From positions 22,505,368 to 22,569,367 of the forward strand of contig OY783191.1 of assembly GCA_963678675.1 (NCBI GenBank): DNA of 64,000 bases, in the 5' to 3' direction. The notes under the pieces were generated by a model. That model was not told where the DNA came from. It saw only the letters and a list, made by a program, of their open reading frames with translations, and did not search any database. Shown one piece after another: positions 44,936 through 56,798 of the stretch (positions within the stretch are counted from its first letter, which is position 1; each line of letters opens with the position of its first letter). A program made the translations under genes and the position numbers. This DNA is from Xiphydria camelus. Its lineage: Eukaryota; Arthropoda; Insecta; Hymenoptera; Xiphydriidae.

Positions 44936-45602
44936 ATTATAATTATCAAACCGGTTGTCGGCTGAGAATAATCTTTTGGGTACTAAAAGTGAAAGAGTTG
45001 AAAAACCAGAGAAAAATTGCATCGATCAAAAAAAAAAATTTTTTAATAATTTTATTTGCACTTGATTTAAACAAATGACGTATTTTCATAGCTGGCCACT
45101 TTTTAAAAATCTGAAAAAAAGCAAGCATATACTTTGATATCCTCTCCTTAACGACAAACAAACAAAAATAACGACACTTTAAAATTGACGACACAAAAAA
45201 TTAATTGAAGTTGACGCCGCGTCGGAATTGGCACGTCGGCCCCGCCACCAGCCAACGGTCGGTGGGTTCGACTGGCTTGGCGACACACTAGCGGTGGGGC
45301 CGACGCGGCGAGGCCGACGCGGCGTCAACTTCAATTAATTTTTGTGTCGTCAATTTTAAAGTGTCGTTATTTTTGTTTATTTGTCGTTAAAGAGAGGATA
45401 TCAAAGTATATGCTTGCTTTTTTTCAGATTTTTAAAAAGTGGCCAGCTATGAAAATACGTCATTTGTTTAAATCAATTGCAAATAAAATTATTTAAAAAA
45501 GTTTTTTTTTGATCGATGCAATTTTTCTCTGATTTTTCAACTCTTTCACTTTTAGTACCCAGAAGATTATTCTCAGCCGACAACCAGTTTGATAATTATA
45601 AT
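44936..45602. repeat. large hairpin, about 290-bp arms
   Basis: Arms 44936-45225 and 45314-45602 are inverted copies with only a few differences, including a changed A-run and one or two base changes. The 88-base loop contains a shorter inverted motif around CCGACGCGGCG. The left arm is preceded (from 44764) by TCATTCCATACCAAATCGG, similar to the ends of the foldback at 59998, so the hairpin may be a foldback MITE whose right tip was lost. Transcribed in either direction it would give a long double-stranded RNA. Confidence 0.85.
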
Positions 45603-45604
45603 CC

Positions 45605-46100
45605 TCTTCAAGGAAAGATTGACGGGGCTGCAAGCTCAATAACAGCCTAGATTCATCGAAACATACCACTCGTCTCGCCATTGCGACGGATGGCGGGATT
45701 AACTCTAAATTTAATTATGGCGATAATAATGAACGGTAAGAACCGATATAGACGTCCGCTTAAGGTGCGATGGAACACTGCTATTATAAAAGTTGAAAAA
45801 ATGTACTTGTAATATTACATCGATGCGTATGGGAATAACGTTCAGTTATAACTAAAGAAGCACTGTGTAAACGCTGCATCCGAAGTATTCGTTCAGGATG
45901 CTCTCTCGACTTTTGCAAATAACTCCCAAACTCACATGCATTTTAAGAACATTGAAGAAGTTTGCATTTATTTATAAGCCTCAGGTAAGAACCGACCTTC
46001 CGAGTTCAGACTACTCGGTCTTCGCCGGGTAGAGCTGTCCCTCGGTGGTCACCGAGCGGTCGCTCGGTATTCGCCAAAATCCGAATGTTCGGGCTCGACC
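45605..46100 (+). repeat. dispersed repeat copy, matches 58222-58640
   Basis: Shares order and about 90% sequence with the copy near 58.2 kb, including CGGTAAGAACCGATATAGAC, GCATCCGAAGTATTCGTTC and GGTAAGAACCGACCTTCCG. It starts where the hairpin ends. Confidence 0.8.
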
Positions 46101-46171
46101 TTAAAGCCTCGTTGACATCGGCGAGCATTGCTCGGGACTCGCCGAACCCCGCGTGTTTACCGGCACCTTAA

Positions 46172-49100
46172 GACAACCGAGACCGAGGGGCCGTCGCACC
46201 CTCGCGGCACCCTTGACGGGACGCGCAGGGCTGGCCAAAAGTCCGCGGGGAAAAAAGGAAGGCGCGTTATCGAGCGACCGCGGCCAGCGACTTGGCCAAC
46301 CCTCGAGGAAGAAATTGTCTTGCCTTGGAGGCGAACTTATCGATCGTTTCCTTCGCAATTCCGACGCACTGCACCCCTCCGCCGCCGGCAGGCGGAGGGT
46401 GTGCGATGCACCCGCGCCCTGAAGACGTTTCGACGCGCGGGTGTGCATCTTTTACGAGCGCCGAGGGTTGCTCGCGTTCTCCCTCGCGTCGACGCCACCC
46501 TATACCTACATACTCGAATACGGAGCGCGCGCGTGCGCGCGCGCGATTTCCAGATCTGCCGGAACCCCGCGCAATGCACTCGACTAAGGCGGTGTATTCG
46601 ACGCGTTCCTCCGGGGTGAATTTTCGCTTTTAATCGAGCTCGGAGATGACGAAGCGCTCGTGGCTCGGATTTCCAGAGGTGAGAAGTTTACAGTACGAAG
46701 TGTATTGTCTGGATAGGTTGATGAATGATGGTAACTATTGTAAAATTTCGTTTTTCTTCGTGAGGGATTAGAAAAAAAAGTGGGGACCAGAGTAGCTGCA
46801 AAAATTTGATTATAGAATTCCCTGACTATTTCAGACCACATTTTGTAAATATTCGCTCGTATTTTTGTTAATATTAGGAGTTCTGTATAATCAAATGAAC
46901 AAAGCTGTAAATAATTGTAATTCAGGAACACGAGGTTGCAAAAACGTTTATATGCTGAGAAAGTTACGTTGATGGTAGAGACCTTAATTTTAGTCGATGG
47001 TTCGAACACACGTGCGCTACTATTACTGGAGATATTTGAAACAGCAGAGCAAACTCCATTATGAAATGTATGAACGGTGAAATGTTGAGAAATTAACTCT
47101 ACATTATTTATAATTTTCAGTAAAAATCTACAATTCTCTGACATTTCCCTGATTTTCCTCTGACAGGTCAGATTCCCTGATATTTTCCGGTTTTCCAGGT
47201 CGGTAACCACCCTGGAGACATAATTATTAAGAAAATAAATTACCGCGAGTCGGATAAATTTTTTTTTCTCTTTTCATGGAATCACAAAGTTGATTAGGAG
47301 ACGTTTCGTGCCAAACAATTAAACGATTTGAAATTCATTTAGTATTTTCTTCGAGTTGAACTTAAAAAGTGCAAGTAGGTACTGCGTGGCAATTTTAATT
47401 ACCCAGAAGTCAAGTTGCGGTGAACTTATTTCGGTACTATCGTTGGATAAATGCAGTATTGTTAAAAATGTCGAATAACATTGTGTCCATCAAAAGACTG
47501 TAAAATTTGAAACTATTTTACAAAACTGTATCTAAGTGTTTATTGAATTATTTATACTTCTATACTGTAAAGGATTACAAAAATATATACCTATACTATA
47601 TTTTTGCATAGTAAATATGTAATAAACTTATTAACATTATTAACTCTGCATACATATAGACATACGATTTTTACGTCGAAATCACTGTGTATCTCTCGTA
47701 ACACGTTATCGAACGATAGAAAAAAATACATGTGCTGAAATATTTTAGAATATTACCTGAAGAGTTTCGCGACTTACGTATTTTTATTTCTAGGACAAAG
47801 AACATGCTTCATAAATTGAGCTTAAACTTATTTAATATTCGAAAATATAATAATTCGTTCATTGACTCCGATTAAAAATAACACTTTTCTCTTTATTAGA
47901 TAAAAAACAAACCAATGACAAGATATATCGATAAACAAAACGACAGTGACAAATAAAAGATCCATCATATCCAATTGCGCGTTTATCTTAATGGTCTTTA
48001 TGGTCTTTAAACCATATAGATCGCATTAACGCATCAACGTATAATTATAATACCGTCCACCCAACTGAAAACGTCCCTCCTCTCACCTGCGGGCAACTCA
48101 TCCGTGACTCTACCATAGAAACTTTCGTGAAAATCACGCGCGACCACCCTGCGAGACCCTCTCCCGCAGCTCCTCGACGTAGCAACTAAAGGAAGGAATA
48201 TAAATCCTCGCGGTGTGATTTCGTGGATCCGGCTCCCGCTATCGGTGCGATTAGGACGGACCGAGGTGAAAGAGGGGGGGTGCGACGTCGGGGTTTCCTG
48301 CATTTTCTCATTATCTTTGGAAGGCTCGTTCTCGAGCTCCCGAGAGCGAGGTGATGGCGAAGGAGGAGGAAAGATGGAGGAGTAGGGGTAGGAGGGGGTT
48401 GAAGAGAAGAGTCTTCGCGCGCGCGCGAGGACGAAGGCAAGGGAAGACGTTGCCCTTAGTTCGGGAAACTAAATAAAACACAGACCCCTCGCCACCCACG
48501 CTTCTACTGTGACGACGCCGTCGACGACTACGGCGACGCCCGTCGAGACGTCGAGCGCGAGCCTTTCGGGGGAGAGAGTACGGAATAATTAAAGAATAAC
48601 TTTCTCATCTGAGATGTCTCTTCCGGGGATTCGAGCGACCGAACGGGACATGTATTCCATTCGATATTTCCCGACGGTTTCGTATATACCGCACACACAC
48701 TCTTATTTTACTGCAGCTTTACGAGTTTCTCTCCCGTCCCCGGATTTCCTTTCTACGTTTCCTTGACTCGAGTCCGACGCGCGCTCGGCCGGGGCACTAT
48801 GTATCCGCGCGCGTGGCTCGCGTTCTTATCTCTGCGACGATTCCGACGAAATCGACCGTGAAATTTCTCCGGGGGAAATGTCGCGACGTCGTTTTCCCGG
48901 GCTGTCCTCTCGAGTCCTCCGGACGAGCGGAGAGCTCGGTTTTGATCCGTTAACGTCGGAAGGTCGGACGGACTGAATTATCCGGTAGACGCGCGTTTCG
49001 TTGGATGATATCGAAGTCCCGCAATGGGGAGCTTATTTAGGCGTGCGCGCAGGCCTATCCATATCGAGAAGTGTTACCGGATAGGATTATGTAAGCGGGC

Positions 49101-49211
49101 TTGAATTTATTTGTAATAAAAAAAAATTGAAAAATAATCGAATTCGAAGAGCCGTAAGGCTCATTTTGACTGTCGCATTATGTATTACACAGACACGATG
49201 AAACTGAAAGG
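46172..49211. other. 3 kb gene-free stretch, CpG-rich at both ends
   Basis: CpG-rich at 46172-46640 and 48050-48990. A 208-codon minus-strand frame (46584-47210) begins in TGGAAAACCGG-type repeat sequence and shows no domain. The middle (47220-48030) is AT-rich with nothing recognised. Confidence 0.4.
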
Positions 49212-49215
49212 TTAA

Positions 49216-49949
49216 TGGGGGTATTACTGTCTAGACGCTTCAAAAATTCGATTCTTTTTTTTTTTGCATTTTCTTATAATTTGGGGGTTTGAGAATGTGT
49301 CTTAAAAATACTAATTTGAAATTCGTAGAACTCCCATAGTTACAGAGGCTTAAAGGTTGCGGTGCGTTGGGGCGCAGCAGGTAGTCATCAACTTTAAGCG
49401 CGTTTTTCTCGAAACGACATTTTTCAAGTCGGGCGCACGTTTTTCTCAAAAACTATTGGACCGATTGACTTCTGGTTTTGCACACGTTTCGAGGGAACCT
49501 TCACCTATGGTCTGAACTAGAATAATACCGATAGCTTGAATATTTTAGCCCTGCTCTCATGTTTCAGTTGACAATTTTTCGGGAAAATTAAACTTTAATC
49601 TCTTCAAACACAGCTGCGATTGCGATACAAAATTTCGTACCTACTTAGTTCTAGTTCAGACGATAACTACATTCATATAGATTAAAAAAAAAATTTGTTC
49701 TTCTGTCTCAGACGATTAGGACCGCCACAATATGGTCGCCCGATTGGACGAGCGTCTCACGCCACGATCTGCATAACAGCGCATAACTTGTATAGATTCC
49801 AATAAAATGTTTAATAAAAATTTGTGCTGTTAGTTGAAACATGTCTTATTATGCGTCAAAAACCCCGGCACTCTGTAGGTTTGATAGTTTTCGCAAAATT
49901 AATTCCTAAAAATTACATTAAAAACAAGCGTCTAGACAGTAATACCCCC
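49216..49949. mobile_element. 734-bp piggyBac-like MITE with TTAA duplication
   Basis: GGGGGTATTACTGTCTAGAC at the left and its complement at the right. TTAA lies at 49212-49215 (followed by one extra T) and 49950-49953. The inner sequence has no coding capacity. Confidence 0.8.
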
Positions 49950-50018
49950 TTAAATGATCACGGATAATATACCTACAGAAGTTAATCGCGTAGTATTGGA
50001 CATCATTTGATGATCCTA

Positions 50019-50284
50019 CACTGGGGAAAATAATTCGGCTAAAATGAAAACATGTCTAACCATGGTTGAACGAGTTTATTTATTTTAATCAAAATACTAG
50101 TAAGTTGAACCACATATTTAGTTATTCTAATTATATGTTTAATAATTCTAACTGCACATCTCGTTATTCTGACCAGAAAATGGTCAATTTGACCATACAA
50201 ATGGAAAAGGTCCATATTTCACCAAACATTTTGGTTATAGTTTCCAGGATTTTGCTTCGAATGACCAGGTGTTTTTTCGCAGTG
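50019..50284. mobile_element. 266-bp MITE with CACTG ends
   Basis: CACTGGGGAAAATAATTC at the left and TTTTTTCGCAGTG at the right. The interior repeats GTTATTCTRA/TTATTCT motifs. Target duplication not resolved. Confidence 0.6.
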
Positions 50285-51951
50285 CAATCGTCGTAATTGC
50301 AAATAACGATCAGAGGCCAATAAATGTTCCGGTACCTGTTACATGAGTTTTTCTCCCAAACGCATTAGAATTTAATAGTCGCCGATGGCATCATCCATGT
50401 GACATATACGGTAATCGATACAGTTACTGGCAAATTCCTATCTCTCTTGCTGTCTAATACATTTATTATCGGAAGCTGTCGATAACTGTCAAGTATCAAT
50501 AATTGTATTACTTATACCCTACCAGATTTCAAACTTACTCACCAGAAGAGAAACTTCAATCACTGTTATCTCATTATTTATCAACTTTTCTGGCACATCA
50601 ATATAGAACTTTATTATAGATAAAAATACAATCTTCAAAAAAGTATTATACGAGCATGGGCCAAAAATACATAAGTAGCGAGATAACAGCGATTCAAATG
50701 TTCACCCTGGTGAGTAAATCTTAAATCGTATATGATATTATGTTGCAATGGAAAATTGAAAGAAACGAAATTCAAAGTGGCAAGGCATTTCGTGAACGCT
50801 CATTCCCTTCACAGATACCCCTACAGTATAAAATAATCTAGACGCGTCCTCTCTCGCGAGAAAGCCCTCGCGCTTGCTATATGCTTAAATGTAAATCCAG
50901 TATAGGCAACGCTGCGGTTTTCACGAGTGCGGTCCGAGTGCACGTAGCTCGAGCAATTACGCCCTCCTAATTACGATGTAGATTAAATTCAGACGCGCGC
51001 GCGCGATGCACACCAAAGAGAACGGCATGGGACGCGTCTCGTTACCAGTCGAGAAAGACGGTAAATAGTCCAATTCTGTATACCTGTACCATACGTCTGT
51101 TCGTACGGACGTCCCGAAAGTGCCGCGTCGCGCCATGCCGCGAGAGAGAACGAGCGACGGGATCTCGTAATATCAATTGTAAACGACTAATGCAGATGCG
51201 ACTGTTTTCATTTTCATCCCTTCCCCTATTCCTCGCTCTTATATACGCGACGTTCCGAAGTCGTATTCCCTGTTGCCGAGGAATTTATCGTCACGTCGAA
51301 TTCGGGCGACGAGGAGGCGACAAATATCGCAGACGGAGGCCGAGAGAATTAATGTTTCCGTATCGATCGGTATATAAGTAAATTGCTCGCGTGCTTTTTA
51401 AGAGTGAAAAAGTGCTCGAGTGTAATTACATGTAAACGATATTGACGCAACTCGATGTTAATCGAGCGGAAAAATTCACTTTTCGGAATTAACTGCGTAC
51501 TCTCTCTTCTTGTGCCCTTTGGCTTTATGTTTAACTATATATTATTATTTTTCTCTCGCTCTATCCTCGAATTCTCTAAATACAAGTCAAAGCGTTTTAA
51601 CTTGTAGGTACTTAACGAAACGAAGAGTCAATAGTTGTACGGAATTGAGTTTGAATGTCATTGCTGCATGCAAGTAACAAAATTCGAGTATCGTTTTAAT
51701 CTACAGTATGTTCGCCTCATGGAGCCGCCTTGGAGGATATAGTCTAGAGAGTATTACGGGACGAGAAACGAGGAGAAATTTCATTCCCCACGCGAAGACT
51801 TCTCGATCAAACTCGAGCGATGCCTCGGAGTGGGGGAAAGCTCAGCGGTGCTCAGCGAAGCGCTAGCAGAACGCCCCTCCCAGAAGGATCCCATGAGGGG
51901 AGATACTACTGTATAATTTTGTATATTTTATCATCATTAACCAAGTACTTC
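50285..51951. other. gene-free stretch, nothing recognised
   Basis: Mixed composition. A 63-codon frame at 51190 and smaller ones lack domains. Confidence 0.4.
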
Positions 51952-51953
51952 TA

Positions 51954-53031
51954 CAGGGTGTCCCATTTAAAACTGTACGGTTAAATAACTCTTGAAAGAG
52001 GGCAGTAATCGGAAAAACTTTTAAATGAAAATTATAGGGTTCGAAGGGGGACAACTGACACAAAGTATGTTTCGAGCATAAATGTTTATGCTCTGATGCT
52101 GCGAGTTATGTTGCGTTTTTTTAATTGCAACAAAAAATTGTACTCCTACAAAAGTTATTCCTTTTGATGAGGCGAATTCAAACATACCGTATTTTATGTT
52201 AATCTACTCATTTTTCGGCGAAATGTTACACCTAAATCTCGATCAATTTCTCTTAAAGAGATTTGAGGATTCATGTGTGAACCATGGCTAAGATGGCGAG
52301 GGTGCGAGGATTGTCAGGATTTACCCGTTGTTGTTGCTGTCGTCGTTGCAAAACTCTTCCTCTTCGACAATTTCTCTCGATATCCCTAATGCTCGAAGCC
52401 AAGGGATTATACAACCGGTTGCGATACCGCGTTTCCGATATAATCGAGCGGCAGCTCGATATCCACCTCGACATTCTCCTAAAACCAGTAAAATATCCAC
52501 TACTTCGCTTGCTGAATAAACCATGATACGCGAAATCACTCCAAAAATTGTCTAAACTCAATGGTTCCATTCGTACTGACTGGAAAACAATCAAACTTAA
52601 GGTACATCAGGTAACTCTGGTGTTTACAATCTGGTGTTTACTGTTTGTTATTTGAAAGTCAGCTTTTGTTTATCAGACTCCACGTAGTGCCTCCTGGGTT
52701 ACCCTAAGAAAGTCTGAATTAAGAATATTGATATTCAACTGCAATTTTATGTAACATTACGCCGAAAAAATGGAGAGATTGACATAAAATACGGTATGTG
52801 TGAATTCGTCTCATTAAAAGGAATAGGTAACTTTTGTAGGCGTACAATTTTTGGTTGCCATTAAAAAAACGCCACATAACTCGCAGCATCAGAGCATACA
52901 AATTTATGCTCGAAATATACTTTGTGTCAGGTGTCCCCCTTCGAACCCTATAATTTTCATTTAAAAGTTTTTCCGATTACTGCCCTCGTTCAAGAATTAT
53001 TTAACCGTACAGTTTTAAATGGGATACCCTG
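51954..53031. mobile_element. 1.08 kb element with 250-bp TIRs and a transposase fragment, TA duplication
   Basis: CAGGGTGTCCCATTTAAAAC and complement, flanked by TA (51952-51953; 53032-53033). The inverted repeats extend about 250 bases with roughly 93% identity. The unique centre carries the start of a DUF4817-type protein on the minus strand. TA duplication and this protein type fit an IS630/Tc1/mariner-related element; the deletion of the catalytic region makes it non-autonomous. Confidence 0.85.
52321..52524 (-). pseudogene. DUF4817-like helix-turn-helix transposase N-terminus
   Basis: MVYSASEVVDILLVLGECRG then GYRAAARLYRKR matches the DUF4817 helix-turn-helix motif (hydrophobic-LVLGE...AAARLYRERxP) found at the start of many insect Tc1/mariner-related transposases. 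After YRKR the frame departs from the family. The continuation resembling QRVNPDNPRTLAIL is in another frame (to about 52271), showing a frame shift. No DDE region remains. Confidence 0.7.
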
Positions 53032-53033
53032 TA

Positions 53034-55111
53034 TATTCAAAAAAAGTTCTATTTTCTAAAATAAAATCTAAAATTAATATTGGAAGGCTCGCTGGTCGGA
53101 AAGACATTCATTGGTTTAATACAAGTTTTAATACCTAAGTATTAATACTTGATTTTCTAAATAACAGAGGCTACTGATATAACCCTTTAAACTGATAATA
53201 AAAGCACTCTATATAACGCGAGAAAAAGCCAGCTTGGCGAAGCGCCAAGATTGGCGGTCAAAGACAATTGCGGTCATCGTTCATCTCGCGAAGCACCGAT
53301 ACAAAAAAAGTTCTTAATTTCACGCGACAATCCCATTGCGCCGGAAACAGCCGGCTCCTAACCCAACCTAATCTCCTATAAATCCCGCGAAGAAATAAAA
53401 AGAGTCGATGGTACCAAAAAATGATCATCCCAATGATTCGTATTTAAGTTGCCTCGTCACCTAAAAAAATTGCGTATTTCCGCATTCATTTGAAAAAATG
53501 CAACATCGATCGGTCCCCGTGTCGTGAAAAAAATGGAGAAAGTCCATTTTCCCGACTCATCGGAAGCTTTTTCTCTTCCACGAGAAAACAGCCCGACAGG
53601 CTGGCCCCGGAAGGCCATAACGGAAGCCGATGGCGCGTCGTCGTTCGAGCGAACCGCATAGCCACCGGTTTATAATCCGAGTTTTAATCTTCTGAAATAT
53701 TAAGCCGTAAAGCCGTTACTACGTATTAATCCTGTAAAACGACGGCTCGCGCTCCACGGCGCCGCGCCGGTGCGAGTACCGCGCTGCCCGTGTATAGGCG
53801 AGTGGATGGCCCGGGAAGTGTATATGCGCGCGATGGAAAGGGTGGGGGGTACACACCGATATTCCGTGAACGGGGTTCGCGTAATATTAGCGAAATTTTG
53901 TGCATTCCACGTAGACGCGAGCTCGCCGGAGTGGCGGGTTGGAGCGTGCGAAAATGGCAGCGGGGGAAAGTTTTATCGTCCAATAAACGTGTCGTCTGCT
54001 GGCTGCGCGGCGGGCCGCGCGAATTAAAATGCAACGCCTCATAAATCTATCGTCTCGTTTGTCTCGGTCTTCCCGTCGTCGCGCGCGTTTCCTCGAAGGC
54101 GCGAATGCGCGGCTCTTTCACGGCTCTACACGGCGGCGAGAGGGACAAAACGAACGATGGATACCAACCGCGCGCGAATCTTTGAGGTTTCAGAAGTGGC
54201 TGTCCGATTTATGTATCTTTGAATTGGCTATGGGGACGATGGTTAAAAATGAATTTAAAAGACTTCAAGAGGTACACCGTGTAACTATATTCGGGTGGCA
54301 GCGTTCCTTAGGTATAGTTGGTTTACGACATCAGATCCATGAGTTACTAACAATGTGAAGTGACGTCATTATCAATGACGAATTTCCGGAAAGCAGTCAG
54401 CCGTCTCGGCCCGATGCCGTATATATCTCTATCATTACAAAATCGCCGGCGAAATATAAAATCACAAAACTATCCATATACATATATTTCCTTTTTGATT
54501 ATATACATATATTTAGCAGACAATTACCTAACTGTAAAACATAAAAAAGATCATGATATGAAGGAACGATATCTTTCAATGTTCGTTGTGTTATTCTTTA
54601 GATTCCCCTGATAGTGCAAACTCGCAGTACGTCACTGATAGTTTCGCCGAGTTTTCGGGCTCCAATAGTGGATACCAATATCAAAGAAAGAAAGTTTTGT
54701 TATACCGTAATAACTAATAATTTTTCATTAAACAGGAATGACGTCCTCCCGAATAGCGTTACGTGTTCCTACAATGAGTATGTATGTTATGTAATGAGCT
54801 TTTTTTGGTGACAGCACTTTTGAACGGAAATACCACTTTCATCACCGAAAGCAACGTTTCAAACACATGGTCGTGTGTGTGTGTGATTAGGGCATATATA
54901 TTTTCTGATCTGTCACTCTTGGAGTCTGATGTCGTAAACGAACTATATGTAGGTATGTGTTATAAAAAAGATTCACCGTTGAAGCCATAATTAGTAAATA
55001 AATTATTATTCCTCCTCTTGATTGTCATCGCCATAGCAACCGGGTATCCCCTCTTCGTTACCATGTCAATCGGGAATTCACCACCTCGTTGCAACGACAA
55101 GCAAAAATTCA
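53034..55111. other. gene-free stretch with a CpG-rich island (about 53700-54180)
   Basis: Frames up to 109 codons on overlapping strands with no domain. AT-rich from 54450 onward. Short GT-rich tract near 54873. Confidence 0.4.
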
Positions 55112-55115
55112 TTAA

Positions 55116-55362
55116 CACGTTCCGCGCCACGCGCCGCCATATAGCGGCACACGAATTTTTGGGCGGCACAAGAATTTCCGTTATAACTAACCTTACCACC
55201 TGGTAGCGCGAAGTAAAACTAGTTGATAGGTATTAAAAAATAACCAATACGACAAACTTTACCAAAGTTATAAGCCTGGCACGCACAGGCAGACCAGATC
55301 TGTGATTTCGGGGCCTTGCACTCACCGGCCGAAACAGCGAAAATACCTCGGCACGGAACGTG
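55116..55362. mobile_element. 247-bp piggyBac-like MITE, perfect TTAA duplication
   Basis: CACGTTCCGCGCC at the left and GGCACGGAACGTG at the right, bounded by TTAA at 55112-55115 and 55363-55366. Ends differ at one base over 13. Confidence 0.8.
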
Positions 55363-55606
55363 TTAAGAGAAAAGGCGAGAGTAAAATTAGAACTATATAT
55401 ATCTTGCTGGGGTAAAAATTGTTGTTCCAATTAAAGAAACCACTTTTTTTATTACATCTTATTATTTATTTAATGACCGTAACTACTATCAAATGATTGT
55501 AGGTACTGTTGAGATTAGTACGATAATTGTAGTAATAAGAAGCAATTTTAATGATAAACTATTTTACTAAGTTAAAATAGTTGAAACTACTTTTAATAAG
55601 AGTTCA

Positions 55607-55718
<112 letters not shown>

Positions 55719-56439
55719 AATAAAGTAAGTTATCTTTACTATTATAAATTTCGTGGTTCCGCGTAGGCAGAATATTATCGCTTTACCCTCTAACAATAAG
55801 CTCTATTTGTGAATTCTCAGTTTCTTCTTGATCAAGCAAAATCTCGCAACATAATCCATTTTGTAATGGTAAAAAATATTAATTTTTACAATTGTAATTT
55901 AATTTTTCACTCAATATATTATTAAAATCTTAAAACGCTATGCTAAGAGAGAGCATATTTGTTGATGCATACTAATAAAATCACCATTACTCTTGACGAA
56001 ACGGAATCCCGCAATACTTGTACAAACCAAGTATGTAAGTACAAAGGGCAATAAATATGCATGAAAAATTCTTTTTTATGCTTTTAATATACAATGACAA
56101 AATAGTAAACTCGAAATAGTCAGTTTTACTATTGCTAAATAGTATCAGATATCGTAGTTTTAGCAAGAAATCATGGTTAATATTACTGTTATAGTATATT
56201 ATTATTCTAGGTTATGTTTTTTAGCAATCCATTGCGCGCGGTCGCCGCGCGATCAAGGTTAGATCTCCTCAGGGTCGTAAATCCCGAAGACACTCGTTCG
56301 TGACACGATTAATCATCGAACATACCGCAAGTCGGATTTTAAGCTCTCGGCTATTTTAATTGAACGCGTGGTGAGGTGATTTAAGCCTAACGGTTGGATC
56401 AACTGATTTAAAACTGCACTCACTATATTACTGACAATA
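55719..56439. other. gene-free AT-rich stretch
   Basis: Nothing recognised between the microsatellite and the MITE that lies downstream of the DNAJC17 gene. Confidence 0.4.
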
Positions 56440-56441
56440 TA

Positions 56442-56595
56442 GGGTGAAAGCACCGATTAGCCGGACACTACCTGTTGTCGGACATTGTATGAAACAGATA
56501 TATGAAAGTATCCCCTTGAACAGAGGAAGAAGGAGATACGTTCGAGAACTGGAAATATCGTCTGCTTAAGTGTCCGGCAACCGGTGTGTTCACCC
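56442..56595. mobile_element. 154-bp pogo-like MITE, TA duplication
   Basis: GGGTGAAAGCACCGATTAGC with CCGGACACT at the left, and AGTGTCCGGCAACCGG with TTCACCC at the right, between TA at 56440-56441 and 56596-56597. It lies about 200 bases past the 3' end of the DNAJC17 gene. Confidence 0.75.
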
Positions 56596-56669
56596 TATTC
56601 GAGTTAAAGAGATACAGTAGTTTGATGATTTAACCGTGGTTTAAAATTAGTTGTGTCGAATGTACTGTG

Positions 56670-56790
56670 TACGATACACTACACTGACGTGCCTCGCGCG
56701 GGTGGCAAGTTAACGGACTTATTACCTAAATGTGCTGGATGAGACTACTACACACTGTGCTGCACACGGCACTACACACTTCGCTACACA
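56670..56790 (-). repeat. imperfect second copy of the DNAJC17 leader sequence
   Basis: On the minus strand this follows the DNAJC17 stop codon. Its core, 56704-56738, matches 57677-57711 of the 5' leader at 28 of 35 positions in the same orientation (CCAGCACATTTAGGTAATAA against CCAGCGCATTCAAGTAGTAA). Weaker similarity extends on both sides. Confidence 0.5.
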
Positions 56791-56791
56791 C

Positions 56792-56797
56792 TTTATT
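56792..56797 (-). terminator. polyadenylation signal AATAAA of the DNAJC17 gene
   Basis: AATAAA on the minus strand begins two bases after the TGA stop. If used, the 3' untranslated region would be only some 20-30 bases, unusually short. Confidence 0.55.
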
Positions 56798-56798
56798 C

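Larger units (their letters stand above)
44068..46167. mobile_element. 2.1 kb piggyBac-like element with 68-bp identical inverted ends
   Basis: GGTGCCGGTAAACACGCGGG and the next 48 bases are repeated without a mismatch, inverted, at 46100-46167. TTAA follows the right end (46168-46171) and TAAA precedes the left (44064-44067), a one-base change from TTAA, so piggyBac is likely. CTCGGCGA motifs in both orientations cluster at both ends (44050-44340; 46015-46160). Inside are an inverted partial copy of a dispersed repeat (about 44400-44520), a large hairpin (44936-45602) and another copy of that repeat (45605-46100). No transposase was seen. Confidence 0.65.

Noticed and set aside
44680..45078. 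132-codon frame sharing residues with a second frame at 45493-45681
   Set aside because: The shared residues come from the two arms of the hairpin, not from related genes.
46584..47210. 208-codon minus-strand frame
   Set aside because: Starts in TGGAAAACCGG-type repeat sequence, has no recognisable domain, and its C-terminal part is low-complexity serine/asparagine-rich.
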